Shown: positions 16,909-24,397 of the stretch, in pieces
Layout of the letters: every line of letters begins with the position of its first letter
Position numbering within the stretch: the stretch's first letter is position 1
Origin: JAZSNA01 sp045536135
GTDB lineage: Bacteria; Pseudomonadota; Alphaproteobacteria; CAAHEQ01; UBA3637
Assembly (NCBI GenBank): GCA_045536135.1
Contig: JAZSNA010000034.1
Location: 1-31,529, forward strand
DNA length: 31,529 nt
Reading direction: 5' to 3'
Notes under the pieces: generated by a model
The model's input: only the letters and a program-made list of their open reading frames with translations
Told to the model about the DNA's origin: nothing
Database searches by the model: none
Made by a program: the position numbers and the translations under genes

Positions 16909-17608
16909 GATGAACCTTGCTGGATTTGATTAAAGATAAATGACCGTCTTTTAAATGAAGTTGCGGTGCGCCAATTTGTGAAATCAGGTGATGATTGTGG
17001 GTTGCAATTAACAAGGTCGTACCAAGCTTATTCAGCTGAACAAATAAATGAAGGATACGTCGAGCCATATCATCATCAATACTACCGGTTGGTTCATCCG
17101 CCAATAAAATATCGGGTTTATTTATAACGGCACGAGCAATCGCAATACGTTGAGCTTCACCGCCGGACAATTGATGCGGATAAGCCATCGCTTGCTTTTC
17201 CAAACCAACCCATTTAAGCATCTCGGCGACTCGTGTCCGAATAACATTACCCCGATATCCGGCAATACGAAGCGGAAGAGCAATATTATCAAAAGTTGTT
17301 AAATAATCCAATAGGCGAAAATCTTGAAAGACGACCCCAATCCGACGCCGAAATTTTGTTTTTTCGCCACGAGATAATGTGTCCAAATTCTTGCCGAACA
17401 ATTGAATGCGACCTTGTGTCGGATTTTGGCGAATAGCCAATAAATTCAGTAAAGTTGTTTTTCCGGCACCACTATCACCCGTAATAAAATGAAACGATCC
17501 TTTTTCCAATGAAAAATGGATATTTTTTAAAACATCCTCACCGGGGGTATAAGCCATAGCAACCCGATGAAAATCAATAATTGGTGGCTGCGTTATCAAT
17601 GGTTCCAT
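16898..17608 (-). CDS. ftsE: FtsE, cell-division ABC ATPase
   Basis: ATPase that drives FtsX. Numbered from ATG 17608 it has 236 residues, near the family norm. Walker A GDSGAGKT is at 44-51, the Q-loop Val-Phe-Gln-Asp-Phe at about 93-97, signature LSGGEAQR at 147-154, Walker B Leu-Leu-Ala-Asp-Glu-Pro at 168-173, and an H-loop Ala-Thr-His-Asn. ATG 17608 has AAGGA 5 bases upstream. A GTG at 17647 with a weaker site would add 13 residues and cannot be excluded. Divergent from the zinc-ribbon gene, with about 76 bases between starts. Confidence 0.92.
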   Translation of the reverse strand: MEPLITQPPIIDFHRVAMAYTPGEDVLKNIHFSLEKGSFHFITGDSGAGKTTLLNLLAIRQNPTQGRIQLFGKNLDTLSRGEKTKFRRRIGVVFQDFRLLDYLTTFDNIALPLRIAGYRGNVIRTRVAEMLKWVGLEKQAMAYPHQLSGGEAQRIAIARAVINKPDILLADEPTGSIDDDMARRILHLFVQLNKLGTTLLIATHNHHLISQIGAPQLHLKDGHLSLIKSSKVHHEI

Positions 17609-17684
17609 TTTTTCCTTGTTTATTCCAAATAAATCATCTATAATCACGACTATAACCTTTTTTTAACAAAAGAGCAAATAATAA

Positions 17685-18311
17685 ATGTTAATTCAATGCA
17701 AAAAATGTAAAAAAACATATTGGGCACCTATCGAAGATGCTGATATAAAGCCAAAATATTTCCGTTGTTCTTATTGTGGAAATGAATTTGATTATTCCGA
17801 AACACAAAATATAACTTTGCCGGAAAACAAAAAACAGGAACATGATGCCTTTACACCGGTTATCAGTCGAAAACCGATATATCGTCAATTATCGATGTGG
17901 ATTTGTTTGATCGGGTTATGTATTAGTTTTTTCTTTTTCGGAAAATATGGAATGGAATTGTTTTTACAAGATAAACCTTCTTTTCAAAAACAAATACCCT
18001 CCCATCAACGACGGGAGTTTCACCCCCGAAATCCAATTGTTTTAAAGAATACAAACTTTGAAATTATATCAACTCCAACACCGGTTATTGTCGTTCGGGG
18101 GATCTTAGAAAATCAATCTGGTCAAAAAGTTCCGATGCCTTTGGTTAATTTTATCCTATACGATATGAATGATCAAGTGGTACAACATCATTATATATCA
18201 ACACAAAAACAAACCATTAACCCACATGAAGACCTGTTGTTTAAAACAGAGATTATACCCATTGTTATTCCGATAAAAACAATAGATATCAAGTTAAAGA
18301 ATCCAGTATGA
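17685..18311 (+). CDS. MJ0042-type zinc-ribbon membrane protein
   Basis: A 208-residue protein with an N-terminal zinc ribbon (Cys5-x2-Cys8 and Cys28-x2-Cys31), a charged linker and a single membrane helix (about 71-89). The C-terminal domain (about 115-205) has strands resembling the DUF3426 domain commonly paired with this ribbon. Alphaproteobacteria often encode such a protein divergently from ftsE, as here. Topology would put the ribbon in the cytoplasm and the C-terminal domain in the periplasm. Function is not established. Its stop overlaps the miaB start by 4 bases (ATGA). Confidence 0.8.
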   Translation: MLIQCKKCKKTYWAPIEDADIKPKYFRCSYCGNEFDYSETQNITLPENKKQEHDAFTPVISRKPIYRQLSMWICLIGLCISFFFFGKYGMELFLQDKPSFQKQIPSHQRREFHPRNPIVLKNTNFEIISTPTPVIVVRGILENQSGQKVPMPLVNFILYDMNDQVVQHHYISTQKQTINPHEDLLFKTEIIPIVIPIKTIDIKLKNPV

Positions 18312-19594
18312 AAAAAATATTTATCAAAACTTTTGGTTGTCAAATGAATGTTTATGATTCAAACAGAATTTTGGATTTGATGATTAAAGAGGGATATCAA
18401 CCAACCGATAATATGAATGATGCCGATTTAATTGTCGTCAATACCTGTCATATTCGGGATAAAGCTGCCGAAAAAAGTTTTTCGGAATTGGGACGATATA
18501 CCGAAAAGAAAAAAGCAAATCAAATATTTGTTTTAGCCGGTTGTGTTGTCCAGGCTTTCGGTGATGAGATTTTAAAAAAAGTCAAAGGTATTGACTATGC
18601 GGTCGGCCCCGGTTCATATCACTTATTACCTGAAATGATAAAGAATCATCAAAAAGTTAGTTTTGATTTTTGCGGTATTCAAAAATTTGCCCCGCTTCCA
18701 CCGACAACCTTTGGAAGGATATCTTCTTTTTTAGCCATTCAAGAGGGATGTGATAATTTTTGTTCATATTGTGTTGTTCCGTATACAAGGGGTTGTGAGG
18801 AATCTCGTCCGTTGGAAGATATTATATCAGAAGCTCAAAATATGGTTAAAAACGGGACAAAGGAAATTATGCTTTTAGGACAAAATGTGAACGGATACCA
18901 CGGATTAGACCAAAAGGGAAAAGTTTCTTCTTTGGCGGATGTCATTCGTCATGTTTCTCAAATTAAAGGGTTGGAAAGAATCCGATATACCACATCTTAT
19001 CCATCCAAAATGACAGATGATATTATCAATTGTCATCGGGATTGCGAAAAATTAATGCCGTATGTCCATTTACCCATCCAAGCCGGTTCGGATAATGTAT
19101 TGAAAGCAATGAACCGAAAATACACGGTATCTGAATATTTGGAAATTGTAGAACGATTTCGCTCCGTTCGACCGGATATTGCCATTTCTTCGGATTTTAT
19201 TGTCGGGTTTCCGGGGGAAAGCGATACAGACTTTGAACAAACTTTAAATATCGTCAAAAAAGTCAAATATGCACAAAGTTATTCCTTTAAATACAGCCCT
19301 CGTCCCGGAACGGTTGCATCCACCATGGATAATCAGATTGACGAGCATATCAAAACCAAAAGATTGGCGATTTTACAGGAAGAAATTTTAAAAAATCAAA
19401 AAGAATTTAACCATCAAATGCTTAACCAGACTTTACCTGTTTTATTTGATGAGTTTATACAAGGTCAAGCTTTTGGTTATACTCCATACCTTCAAAAAGT
19501 TCATATTAACGCTTCAAATGAAGTTTTGGGAAAAATTTTAAATGTAAAAATAGTGAAAACAACCGCAAGTTCGTTAACAGGAGAAATAAAATGA
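18308..19594 (+). CDS. miaB: MiaB, tRNA-2-methylthio-N6-isopentenyladenosine synthase
   Basis: Radical-SAM methylthiotransferase that adds a methylthio group to i6A37 in tRNAs reading UNN codons. It has 428 residues. The N-terminal UPF0004 domain carries cluster cysteines Cys11, Cys47 and Cys79. The radical-SAM motif is Cys148-x3-Cys152-x2-Cys155, and a C-terminal TRAM-like domain covers about 365-425. All six cluster ligands are present. It starts in the stop of the zinc-ribbon gene and overlaps phoH by 4 bases, heading the widespread miaB-phoH-ybeY-corC operon. The sulfur/iron need links it loosely to suf genes in the window. Confidence 0.96.
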   Translation: MKKIFIKTFGCQMNVYDSNRILDLMIKEGYQPTDNMNDADLIVVNTCHIRDKAAEKSFSELGRYTEKKKANQIFVLAGCVVQAFGDEILKKVKGIDYAVGPGSYHLLPEMIKNHQKVSFDFCGIQKFAPLPPTTFGRISSFLAIQEGCDNFCSYCVVPYTRGCEESRPLEDIISEAQNMVKNGTKEIMLLGQNVNGYHGLDQKGKVSSLADVIRHVSQIKGLERIRYTTSYPSKMTDDIINCHRDCEKLMPYVHLPIQAGSDNVLKAMNRKYTVSEYLEIVERFRSVRPDIAISSDFIVGFPGESDTDFEQTLNIVKKVKYAQSYSFKYSPRPGTVASTMDNQIDEHIKTKRLAILQEEILKNQKEFNHQMLNQTLPVLFDEFIQGQAFGYTPYLQKVHINASNEVLGKILNVKIVKTTASSLTGEIK

Positions 19595-20532
19595 ATATTG
19601 TCAAAAAATATCAAAATACACTTGCCCTTCAAATGATGCTGGGTCCGGCAAATTCTTTGTTAAAAGTCTTGGAAGAAAAACAAGGCGTCAATATCTTTTG
19701 TCGTGGAAATGAATTATCTTTTGAAGCCGAAGATGAAAAAGCTAAATGTGTCGAAAAAATTTTGGATATTTTATATTCAAAAGCCAAAAAGGGAGATGTC
19801 AACGAACATGATATAGATATGGCAATTGCACAAGCCAGCGGAACACTTCCAACCGAACAAGAAATGGAAGGTTTAATGCTTAAAACATTAAAAAAACAAA
19901 TTGTTCCCCGAACAAAAACTCAGGCAGATTTTATCAATGCCATGAAAAATCACGAAATGGTTTTTGGCATCGGTCCGGCCGGAACGGGAAAAACTTATTT
20001 AGCAGTGGCGCAAGCTGTCGAACAAATGCTCGCCGGAAAAATAGAAAAAGTCATTTTGACCCGACCGGCGGTAGAGGCCGGCGAAAATTTGGGTTTTTTA
20101 CCGGGCGATTTAAAGGAAAAAATTGACCCGTATTTACGTCCGCTTTATGATGCGTTATACGAGATGTTGCCAGCGGATATGGTGGCTAAAAAAATCGCGG
20201 CCGGCGAAATCGAAATTGCGCCACTGGCGTATATGCGTGGACGAACTCTTTCTCACTCTGCAATTATTTTGGATGAAGCTCAAAATACAACGCCGATGCA
20301 AATGAAGATGTTTTTAACTCGTTTAGGTGAAGGTTCCGTCATGGTTATCAACGGGGACTTATCTCAAACGGATTTACCTAAAGGAATGACATCCGGATTG
20401 GCACAGGCTGTGGACTATTTATCCGGTATAGAGGAAATATCTATTATTCACTTTACCGAAGCGGATGTTGTTCGTCATAACCTCATTACAAAAATCATCA
20501 AGGCTTACGCAAAGGGACAAAATAATGGCTGA
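19591..20532 (+). CDS. phoH: PhoH-like ATPase (YbeZ)
   Basis: A 313-residue P-loop ATPase of the PhoH/YbeZ family, thought to work with YbeY in RNA metabolism. An N-terminal KH-like region (about 1-60) precedes Walker A GPAGTGKT (128-135). Arg-Pro-Ala-Val-Glu-Ala-Gly-Glu lies near 158-165 and Walker B Ile-Ile-Leu-Asp-Glu-Ala-Gln-Asn at 225-232. It overlaps miaB by 4 bases and ybeY by 8 bases. GGAG lies just before the ATG. The helicase-like role is known for the family and not testable from sequence. Confidence 0.94.
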   Translation: MNIVKKYQNTLALQMMLGPANSLLKVLEEKQGVNIFCRGNELSFEAEDEKAKCVEKILDILYSKAKKGDVNEHDIDMAIAQASGTLPTEQEMEGLMLKTLKKQIVPRTKTQADFINAMKNHEMVFGIGPAGTGKTYLAVAQAVEQMLAGKIEKVILTRPAVEAGENLGFLPGDLKEKIDPYLRPLYDALYEMLPADMVAKKIAAGEIEIAPLAYMRGRTLSHSAIILDEAQNTTPMQMKMFLTRLGEGSVMVINGDLSQTDLPKGMTSGLAQAVDYLSGIEEISIIHFTEADVVRHNLITKIIKAYAKGQNNG

Positions 20533-20971
20533 TGGTGGCTTATGTATCCGAATTATTGAAGATCGGTGGAAACAGTTCCCTCATTTAAGAAAAATCATTA
20601 GGCAGGCTGTTTCTGTCGTTTGGGATTTAAAATCCAGCGAAATCAGTATTGTTTTAGCCGATGATGATTTTATTCAAGATTTAAATCATCGCTATCGTGG
20701 TAAAAATTCTCCGACAAATGTTTTGTCTTTTCCGGACGGAGATATAACACCCGAAGGGATTACTTTGGCTGGAGATATTATCCTATCATACCAAACCCTT
20801 CTGAAAGAATCTGAAAAAATCGGCTTTCAAAATCATCTGATACATTTAATTATTCACGGATGCTTGCATTTGAAAGGATTTGATCATATTTCTGACGATG
20901 AAGCCGAGATTATGCAACAAACAGAAATTCAACTTTTAAAAAAATTTGGGATAAAGGACCCGTATCAATAA
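20525..20971 (+). CDS. ybeY: YbeY, endoribonuclease/rRNA maturation factor
   Basis: Single-strand-specific metallo-endoribonuclease for 16S rRNA 3' maturation and late 70S quality control. It has 148 residues from ATG 20525. The signature zinc site is complete: His111-x3-His115-x5-His121 within His-Gly-Cys-Leu-His-Leu-Lys-Gly-Phe-Asp-His. The conserved Asn-Ser-Pro-Thr-Asn-Val-Leu-Ser-Phe-Pro lies at 61-70. A longer reading from 20465 would lie inside phoH and adds no conserved residues. The stop shares one base with the corC start (TAATG). Confidence 0.95.
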   Translation: MADGGLCIRIIEDRWKQFPHLRKIIRQAVSVVWDLKSSEISIVLADDDFIQDLNHRYRGKNSPTNVLSFPDGDITPEGITLAGDIILSYQTLLKESEKIGFQNHLIHLIIHGCLHLKGFDHISDDEAEIMQQTEIQLLKKFGIKDPYQ

Positions 20972-21798
20972 TGTCAATTATTCAAAAGATAAAAGAATAT
21001 AAAAATCATAAAAAACAAGAAGATAAAGCCATAGAAGCTTTGGAAGAGATTATAGAAAAACGAGAAGAATCGGGAGAGGAAAATTTATTAGATTCCCGTG
21101 AATTACCCTTAATGAAAAATTTATTCCGCCTACGTGATATTCGGGTGGAAGATGTGATGGTTCCTGTTGTCTCTATTGATGCGGTATCCATTGATACGCC
21201 CTCTCGAAGTTTTTACCGCCATCTGGAAGTCAATAAACATACCCGTTATCCGGTATATGACGGGACTTTGGATAATATTGTCGGATTTATTCATGTCAAG
21301 GATATCTTATATGATTTAATCAATCATAATAAAAAATCATTACGAGATATGACGATTCGTCCGATACTTTTTATCTCTCCGGCCATGCGTTCATTGGATT
21401 TATTAAAAAAAATGCAAAAAGAACATATTCAAATGGCTATCGTCGTAGATGAATATGGCGGAACGGACGGATTGGTTGTCATTGATAATTTGTTGGAAGT
21501 CGTTATGGGCGAAATGGATGATGAGCATGATATCCCTGAAATTGATTTAATTACACCCAACGGAAAAAAATCATGGATCGCTAAAGGAGAAGCTTCTTTG
21601 TATGAATTAGAAGAATTATTAAAAATTCGATTATCCCATGAAGATTTGGACGTAGACACAGTGGGCGGATATGTTTTTGCATTATCCGGTAAAATACCCA
21701 AAGTCGGCGAAATTATAAAAGATGAAGAAAAAAATTTAAAATTTAAAATTATTAAGGCCAATCGTCGTCGAATTCAACAGGTTGAAATTTTAGCCTAA
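20971..21798 (+). CDS. corC: CorC/HlyC-family protein with tandem CBS domains
   Basis: A 275-residue cytosolic protein. A charged N-terminal helix (1-45) precedes two CBS domains (about 48-105 and 112-175) with Asp-Val-Met-Val-Pro at about 52-56, and Gly-Gly-Thr-Asp-Gly-Leu-Val near 163-169. A C-terminal CorC_HlyC transporter-associated domain (about 190-272) includes Asp-Val-Asp-Thr-Val-Gly-Gly-Tyr-Val. CorC proteins bind ATP and are linked to Mg2+/Co2+ efflux or tolerance. It is last in the operon; in many genomes lnt follows, but here an AT-rich gap does. No terminator is evident. Confidence 0.9.
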   Translation: MSIIQKIKEYKNHKKQEDKAIEALEEIIEKREESGEENLLDSRELPLMKNLFRLRDIRVEDVMVPVVSIDAVSIDTPSRSFYRHLEVNKHTRYPVYDGTLDNIVGFIHVKDILYDLINHNKKSLRDMTIRPILFISPAMRSLDLLKKMQKEHIQMAIVVDEYGGTDGLVVIDNLLEVVMGEMDDEHDIPEIDLITPNGKKSWIAKGEASLYELEELLKIRLSHEDLDVDTVGGYVFALSGKIPKVGEIIKDEEKNLKFKIIKANRRRIQQVEILA

Positions 21799-21931
21799 TA
21801 AAAAAATATCATAAAAAAAAACGGATATAAATATACTCTTTTAATTTGTGTATTTTTTTTACGATTTAAATATTTTTTCATCAAAATAAATATCCAATTT
21901 AATTGAAACACGCCTCTATTTGTTATTATTA

Positions 21932-21984
21932 TGTAATTACATATAATTATATTGTAATTACATTTATATTACAATGTAATTACA
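21932..21984. promoter_or_regulatory. Three phased TGTAATTACA palindromes, probable operator array
   Basis: The perfect 10-bp palindrome TGTAATTACA occurs three times, starting at 21932, 21953 and 21975. Centre spacings are 21 and 22 bp, two helical turns, so bound dimers would lie on one DNA face. Two copies extend to the 12-mer ATGTAATTACAT. The array lies in the 244-base AT-rich gap between corC and dnaQ, ending about 23 bases before the predicted dnaQ -35 element. That position suits an activator or a cooperative regulator. The binding protein is unknown. Confidence 0.65.
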
Positions 21985-22006
21985 TTTTGTTTTTTAAAAA
22001 AATAAC

Positions 22007-22035
22007 TTGATATTTAAAGTAAAACTTGATATATT
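22007..22035 (+). promoter_or_regulatory. Predicted sigma70 promoter of dnaQ, apparently leaderless
   Basis: TTGATA (22007-22012), a 17-base spacer and TATATT (22030-22035). The expected start site, about 22042, is at or one base before the dnaQ ATG (22043), and no Shine-Dalgarno sequence precedes that ATG. A direct repeat AACTTGATAT (22004 and 22023) overlaps the promoter. Confidence 0.55.
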
Positions 22036-22042
22036 GTTTTTT

Positions 22043-22711
22043 ATGAAAGAAATTGTACTCGATACCGAAACAACAGGACTCGATCCGTTTACAGGGGACC
22101 GAATTATTGAAATCGGCATGGTAGAGCTTGAAAATCATATTCCAACCGGTCGAACATATCATCAATATATCAATCCGGAAAGACATGTTCCCGAAGAAGT
22201 GGTTAAAATTCACGGAATTGATGATGAATTCTTAAAAGATAAACCGACTTTTATTCAAATTGCAGACGAGTTCCTTGACTTTATCGGGACAGAAGCTTCA
22301 TTAGTCATTCATAATGCGGCGTTTGATATGAAGTTTTTAAACCACGAACTTGAACGGTTAGAAAAAGAAAAACTTTCATATGATCGGGTTATTGATACTT
22401 TGATTATAGCTCGCAAAAAATATCCGGGTCAAAAAGTCAATTTAAATGAACTTTGTCGGCGTTATAATATCGATTTAAGCGCACGGAATTTTCACGGGGC
22501 ATTACTTGACTGTGAATTGTTGGCTCAGGTTTATAAAGAGCTGTTAAACAACGGGGAAGAGGGGTTATCCTTTAAATCCGCCCCAAAAATAAAAGCCGAA
22601 CCCATTCAACGCATTTTCCATGAACCGCGTCAATTTGATATTCCCGAAGAAGAATTCCAAAACCACAAGAATTTTATAGAAGGAATGAAAACATGTCTAT
22701 GGAAAAATTAA
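22043..22711 (+). CDS. dnaQ: DnaQ-like 3'-5' exonuclease (DNA polymerase III epsilon)
   Basis: Proofreading exonuclease subunit, 222 residues. DEDDh motifs are complete: ExoI Asp7-x-Glu9 in Asp-Thr-Glu-Thr-Thr-Gly, ExoII His-Asn-Ala-Ala-Phe-Asp95, and ExoIII His151-x4-Asp156. The tail beyond residue about 175 is short, as in epsilon subunits, and may bind the polymerase alpha subunit. Start 22043 is chosen because the conserved core begins directly after it; an upstream TTG at 22007 would fall in the promoter -35. dnaQ near rsmG-parAB and maf fits the origin-proximal region of alphaproteobacterial chromosomes. Confidence 0.9.
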   Translation: MKEIVLDTETTGLDPFTGDRIIEIGMVELENHIPTGRTYHQYINPERHVPEEVVKIHGIDDEFLKDKPTFIQIADEFLDFIGTEASLVIHNAAFDMKFLNHELERLEKEKLSYDRVIDTLIIARKKYPGQKVNLNELCRRYNIDLSARNFHGALLDCELLAQVYKELLNNGEEGLSFKSAPKIKAEPIQRIFHEPRQFDIPEEEFQNHKNFIEGMKTCLWKN

Positions 22712-23157
22712 AGTTTTTATATTTATTATCAATAACTTATTCTATCTTTTCTTTTCCTGTTCATGCTCAACTTATTGACACATTGGGTGGAATCGGAATC
22801 GGTGGAATACAAACAGTCGAAAGTATAAAAAACATATCCAGTATGCAAAAATCCATTCAAGTCAATCAAATTTTAAACGACATTCAGACAAAAGTTTATA
22901 CAATAATATTTGATCATATGGGGTCATACCAAAATCTTCAAGCGACACAATTCTCAACAACAGGTATTACCGGACATATTATTCCTATCAATTCCCAATC
23001 TTTTGGAATTAAACTGGATAATGTCCCTCAACTTGTTTGCCAAAAAATAATTAATCATCCATTTCAAAATATAAAAGAAATACAGATTAATAATAAAAAA
23101 GCAACATCATCCGTAAATTGTACAGAAAATAATCAAATTTTTTACATTTTTAATTAA
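22693..23157 (+). CDS. Secreted pilin-like protein, paralogous in fold to the gene at 2-700
   Basis: A 154-residue protein with a Sec signal peptide (about 1-25, cleavage after His-Ala) rather than a recognisable type IV prepilin leader. A Gly/Ile-rich stretch (30-40) and a helical region follow. The C-terminal core has Phe-x-Ile-x-Leu, Pro-x-x-Val-Cys, 26 residues, Cys, then nine residues to Phe. This is nearly the spacing of the pilin-like protein at the window start (Cys-x25-Cys-x9-Phe), including a shared Glu-Ile-Gln before the second Cys. ATG 22693 has AGGA 8 bases upstream and overlaps dnaQ by 19 bases. Probably a periplasmic or surface pilin-related component; no specific function recognised. 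Confidence 0.7.
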   Translation: MSMEKLKFLYLLSITYSIFSFPVHAQLIDTLGGIGIGGIQTVESIKNISSMQKSIQVNQILNDIQTKVYTIIFDHMGSYQNLQATQFSTTGITGHIIPINSQSFGIKLDNVPQLVCQKIINHPFQNIKEIQINNKKATSSVNCTENNQIFYIFN

Positions 23158-23192
23158 AAAACACTTGTTTTTTTATTTTTTTCGTGTAAAAA

Positions 23193-23208
23193 TGTTTCAC
23201 ATGAAACA
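23193..23208. promoter_or_regulatory. parS centromere site
   Basis: TGTTTCACATGAAACA matches the bacterial parS consensus TGTTTCACGTGAAACA at 15 of 16 positions; only the central G is changed to A. It lies 27 bases before rsmG and about 2.3 kb from parA-parB, the usual neighbourhood for parS. ParB should nucleate here. Confidence 0.88.
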
Positions 23209-23234
23209 ATTTTATGTAAAAAATGGATTTTTAA

Positions 23235-23828
23235 ATGCAAAATTTTAATTTTTTAACAGAAAATAATCAAAAAAGATTAAAAACTTTTCAAAATAATTTA
23301 GAAAAGTGGCAAAATAAAATCAATCTAATCAGTCCAAAAACCATTCCGGAAATTTGGGAACGACATATTTTAGATTCGGCACAGCTCTATCCTTTATTAA
23401 CAAAAGAAGAGAAGGTTATTGTGGATATTGGAACAGGAGCCGGTTTTCCGGGGTTAGTCTTGGCAATCATCGATGATGAGAATCGCGTCTATCATTTAAT
23501 TGAAAGCGACCATAAAAAATGTGTCTTTTTAGAGGAGGTGGGACGGATATTAGGTTTGAAAAATATCTGTATTCATTGTAATCGTATTGAAAATGTTGCG
23601 GATATTCAGGCGGACATTTTAACGGCCAGAGCTTTAACGGATTTGGATAGTTTGTTAAAATATAGTATCAATCTGTTAAAGCCCGATGGTCGTTGTTTGT
23701 TTTTAAAGGGACGTACCGTGACGGAAGAAATAAGCAAAATAAATCAATCTTTTCAAAATCTTAAAATCATCAAACACCCCAGTCATCTGGCACCCGATTC
23801 ATATATTGTTGAGGTATTAAAAAAATGA
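23235..23828 (+). CDS. rsmG: RsmG (GidB), 16S rRNA m7G527 methyltransferase
   Basis: A 197-residue SAM-dependent methyltransferase modifying G527 of 16S rRNA; loss gives low-level streptomycin resistance in many bacteria. The N-terminal helical part includes Trp-Gln-x-Lys-Ile-Asn-Leu-Ile-Ser. The SAM-binding motif Val-Asp-Ile-Gly-Thr-Gly-Ala-Gly-Phe-Pro-Gly is at 63-73, and Ala-Arg-Ala near the middle and Leu-Lys-Gly-Arg near the end are family marks. It follows the parS site and overlaps the GNAT gene by 4 bases. rsmG-parA-parB is a conserved origin-side order, here interrupted by two genes. Confidence 0.95.
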   Translation: MQNFNFLTENNQKRLKTFQNNLEKWQNKINLISPKTIPEIWERHILDSAQLYPLLTKEEKVIVDIGTGAGFPGLVLAIIDDENRVYHLIESDHKKCVFLEEVGRILGLKNICIHCNRIENVADIQADILTARALTDLDSLLKYSINLLKPDGRCLFLKGRTVTEEISKINQSFQNLKIIKHPSHLAPDSYIVEVLKK

Positions 23829-24397
23829 AAAAGTTTCACACAATCAAAACCAAACGTTTAATTTTAAAAAAGCATAGTTTTGATATTCAATATGCCACTC
23901 AATATTTTCAATTAATTCAAAATGATTATGAATATCTGACTGTTTTTTTGGATAATATGCTCAAAGTCAAAAAAGTGGAGGATGAGTTGTCTTTTTTTAA
24001 AACATCATCTGAAAATTGGGATGCACAAAAAGAAGCTCATTTTGCAATTTGGTGTCAAAAAACACATCAAATTTTAGGCGCTATTTCCGTATTTGATATT
24101 AATTGGGAAGATAAAAGCGCTGAAATCGGCTACTTTTTGTTTCAAAAAAATCAAGGAAACGGCTTTATTTCCGAGGCTTTGAGGGCTGTTGAAGAAGAAT
24201 TTTGGAAAAGGGGGATTGAACGTTTACAAATTCGGACCGATTCCCAAAATAAAAAGTCTCAAAAGGTCGCTGTTCAAAACGGATATACTTTTGAAGGCAA
24301 TTTAAGAAAATCAAAATATTCATTATATTTCAATGAATTAAGAGACTTTTTTGTTTATTCAAAATTAAAAAATGAGGCTCAAAATGAGAAGCAGTGA
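23825..24397 (+). CDS. GNAT acetyltransferase, RimJ/RimL-like
   Basis: 190 residues of the RimJ/RimL GNAT subfamily. It has Thr-Lys-Arg-Leu-Ile-Leu-Lys near the N-terminus and Ala-Glu-Ile-Gly-Tyr-Phe-Leu at about 99-105. The acetyl-CoA loop Gln-Gly-Asn-Gly-Phe-Ile-Ser-Glu-Ala (about 110-118) is a variant of the usual QGKGYATEA. Asn-x-x-Ser-x-x-Val-Ala-x-x-x-Gly-Tyr-x-x-Glu-Gly lies near 145-160. Such enzymes acetylate protein N-termini, for example ribosomal proteins, or small molecules; the substrate here is unknown. Coupled by overlaps to rsmG (4 bases) and metK (14 bases). Confidence 0.82.
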   Translation: MKKFHTIKTKRLILKKHSFDIQYATQYFQLIQNDYEYLTVFLDNMLKVKKVEDELSFFKTSSENWDAQKEAHFAIWCQKTHQILGAISVFDINWEDKSAEIGYFLFQKNQGNGFISEALRAVEEEFWKRGIERLQIRTDSQNKKSQKVAVQNGYTFEGNLRKSKYSLYFNELRDFFVYSKLKNEAQNEKQ

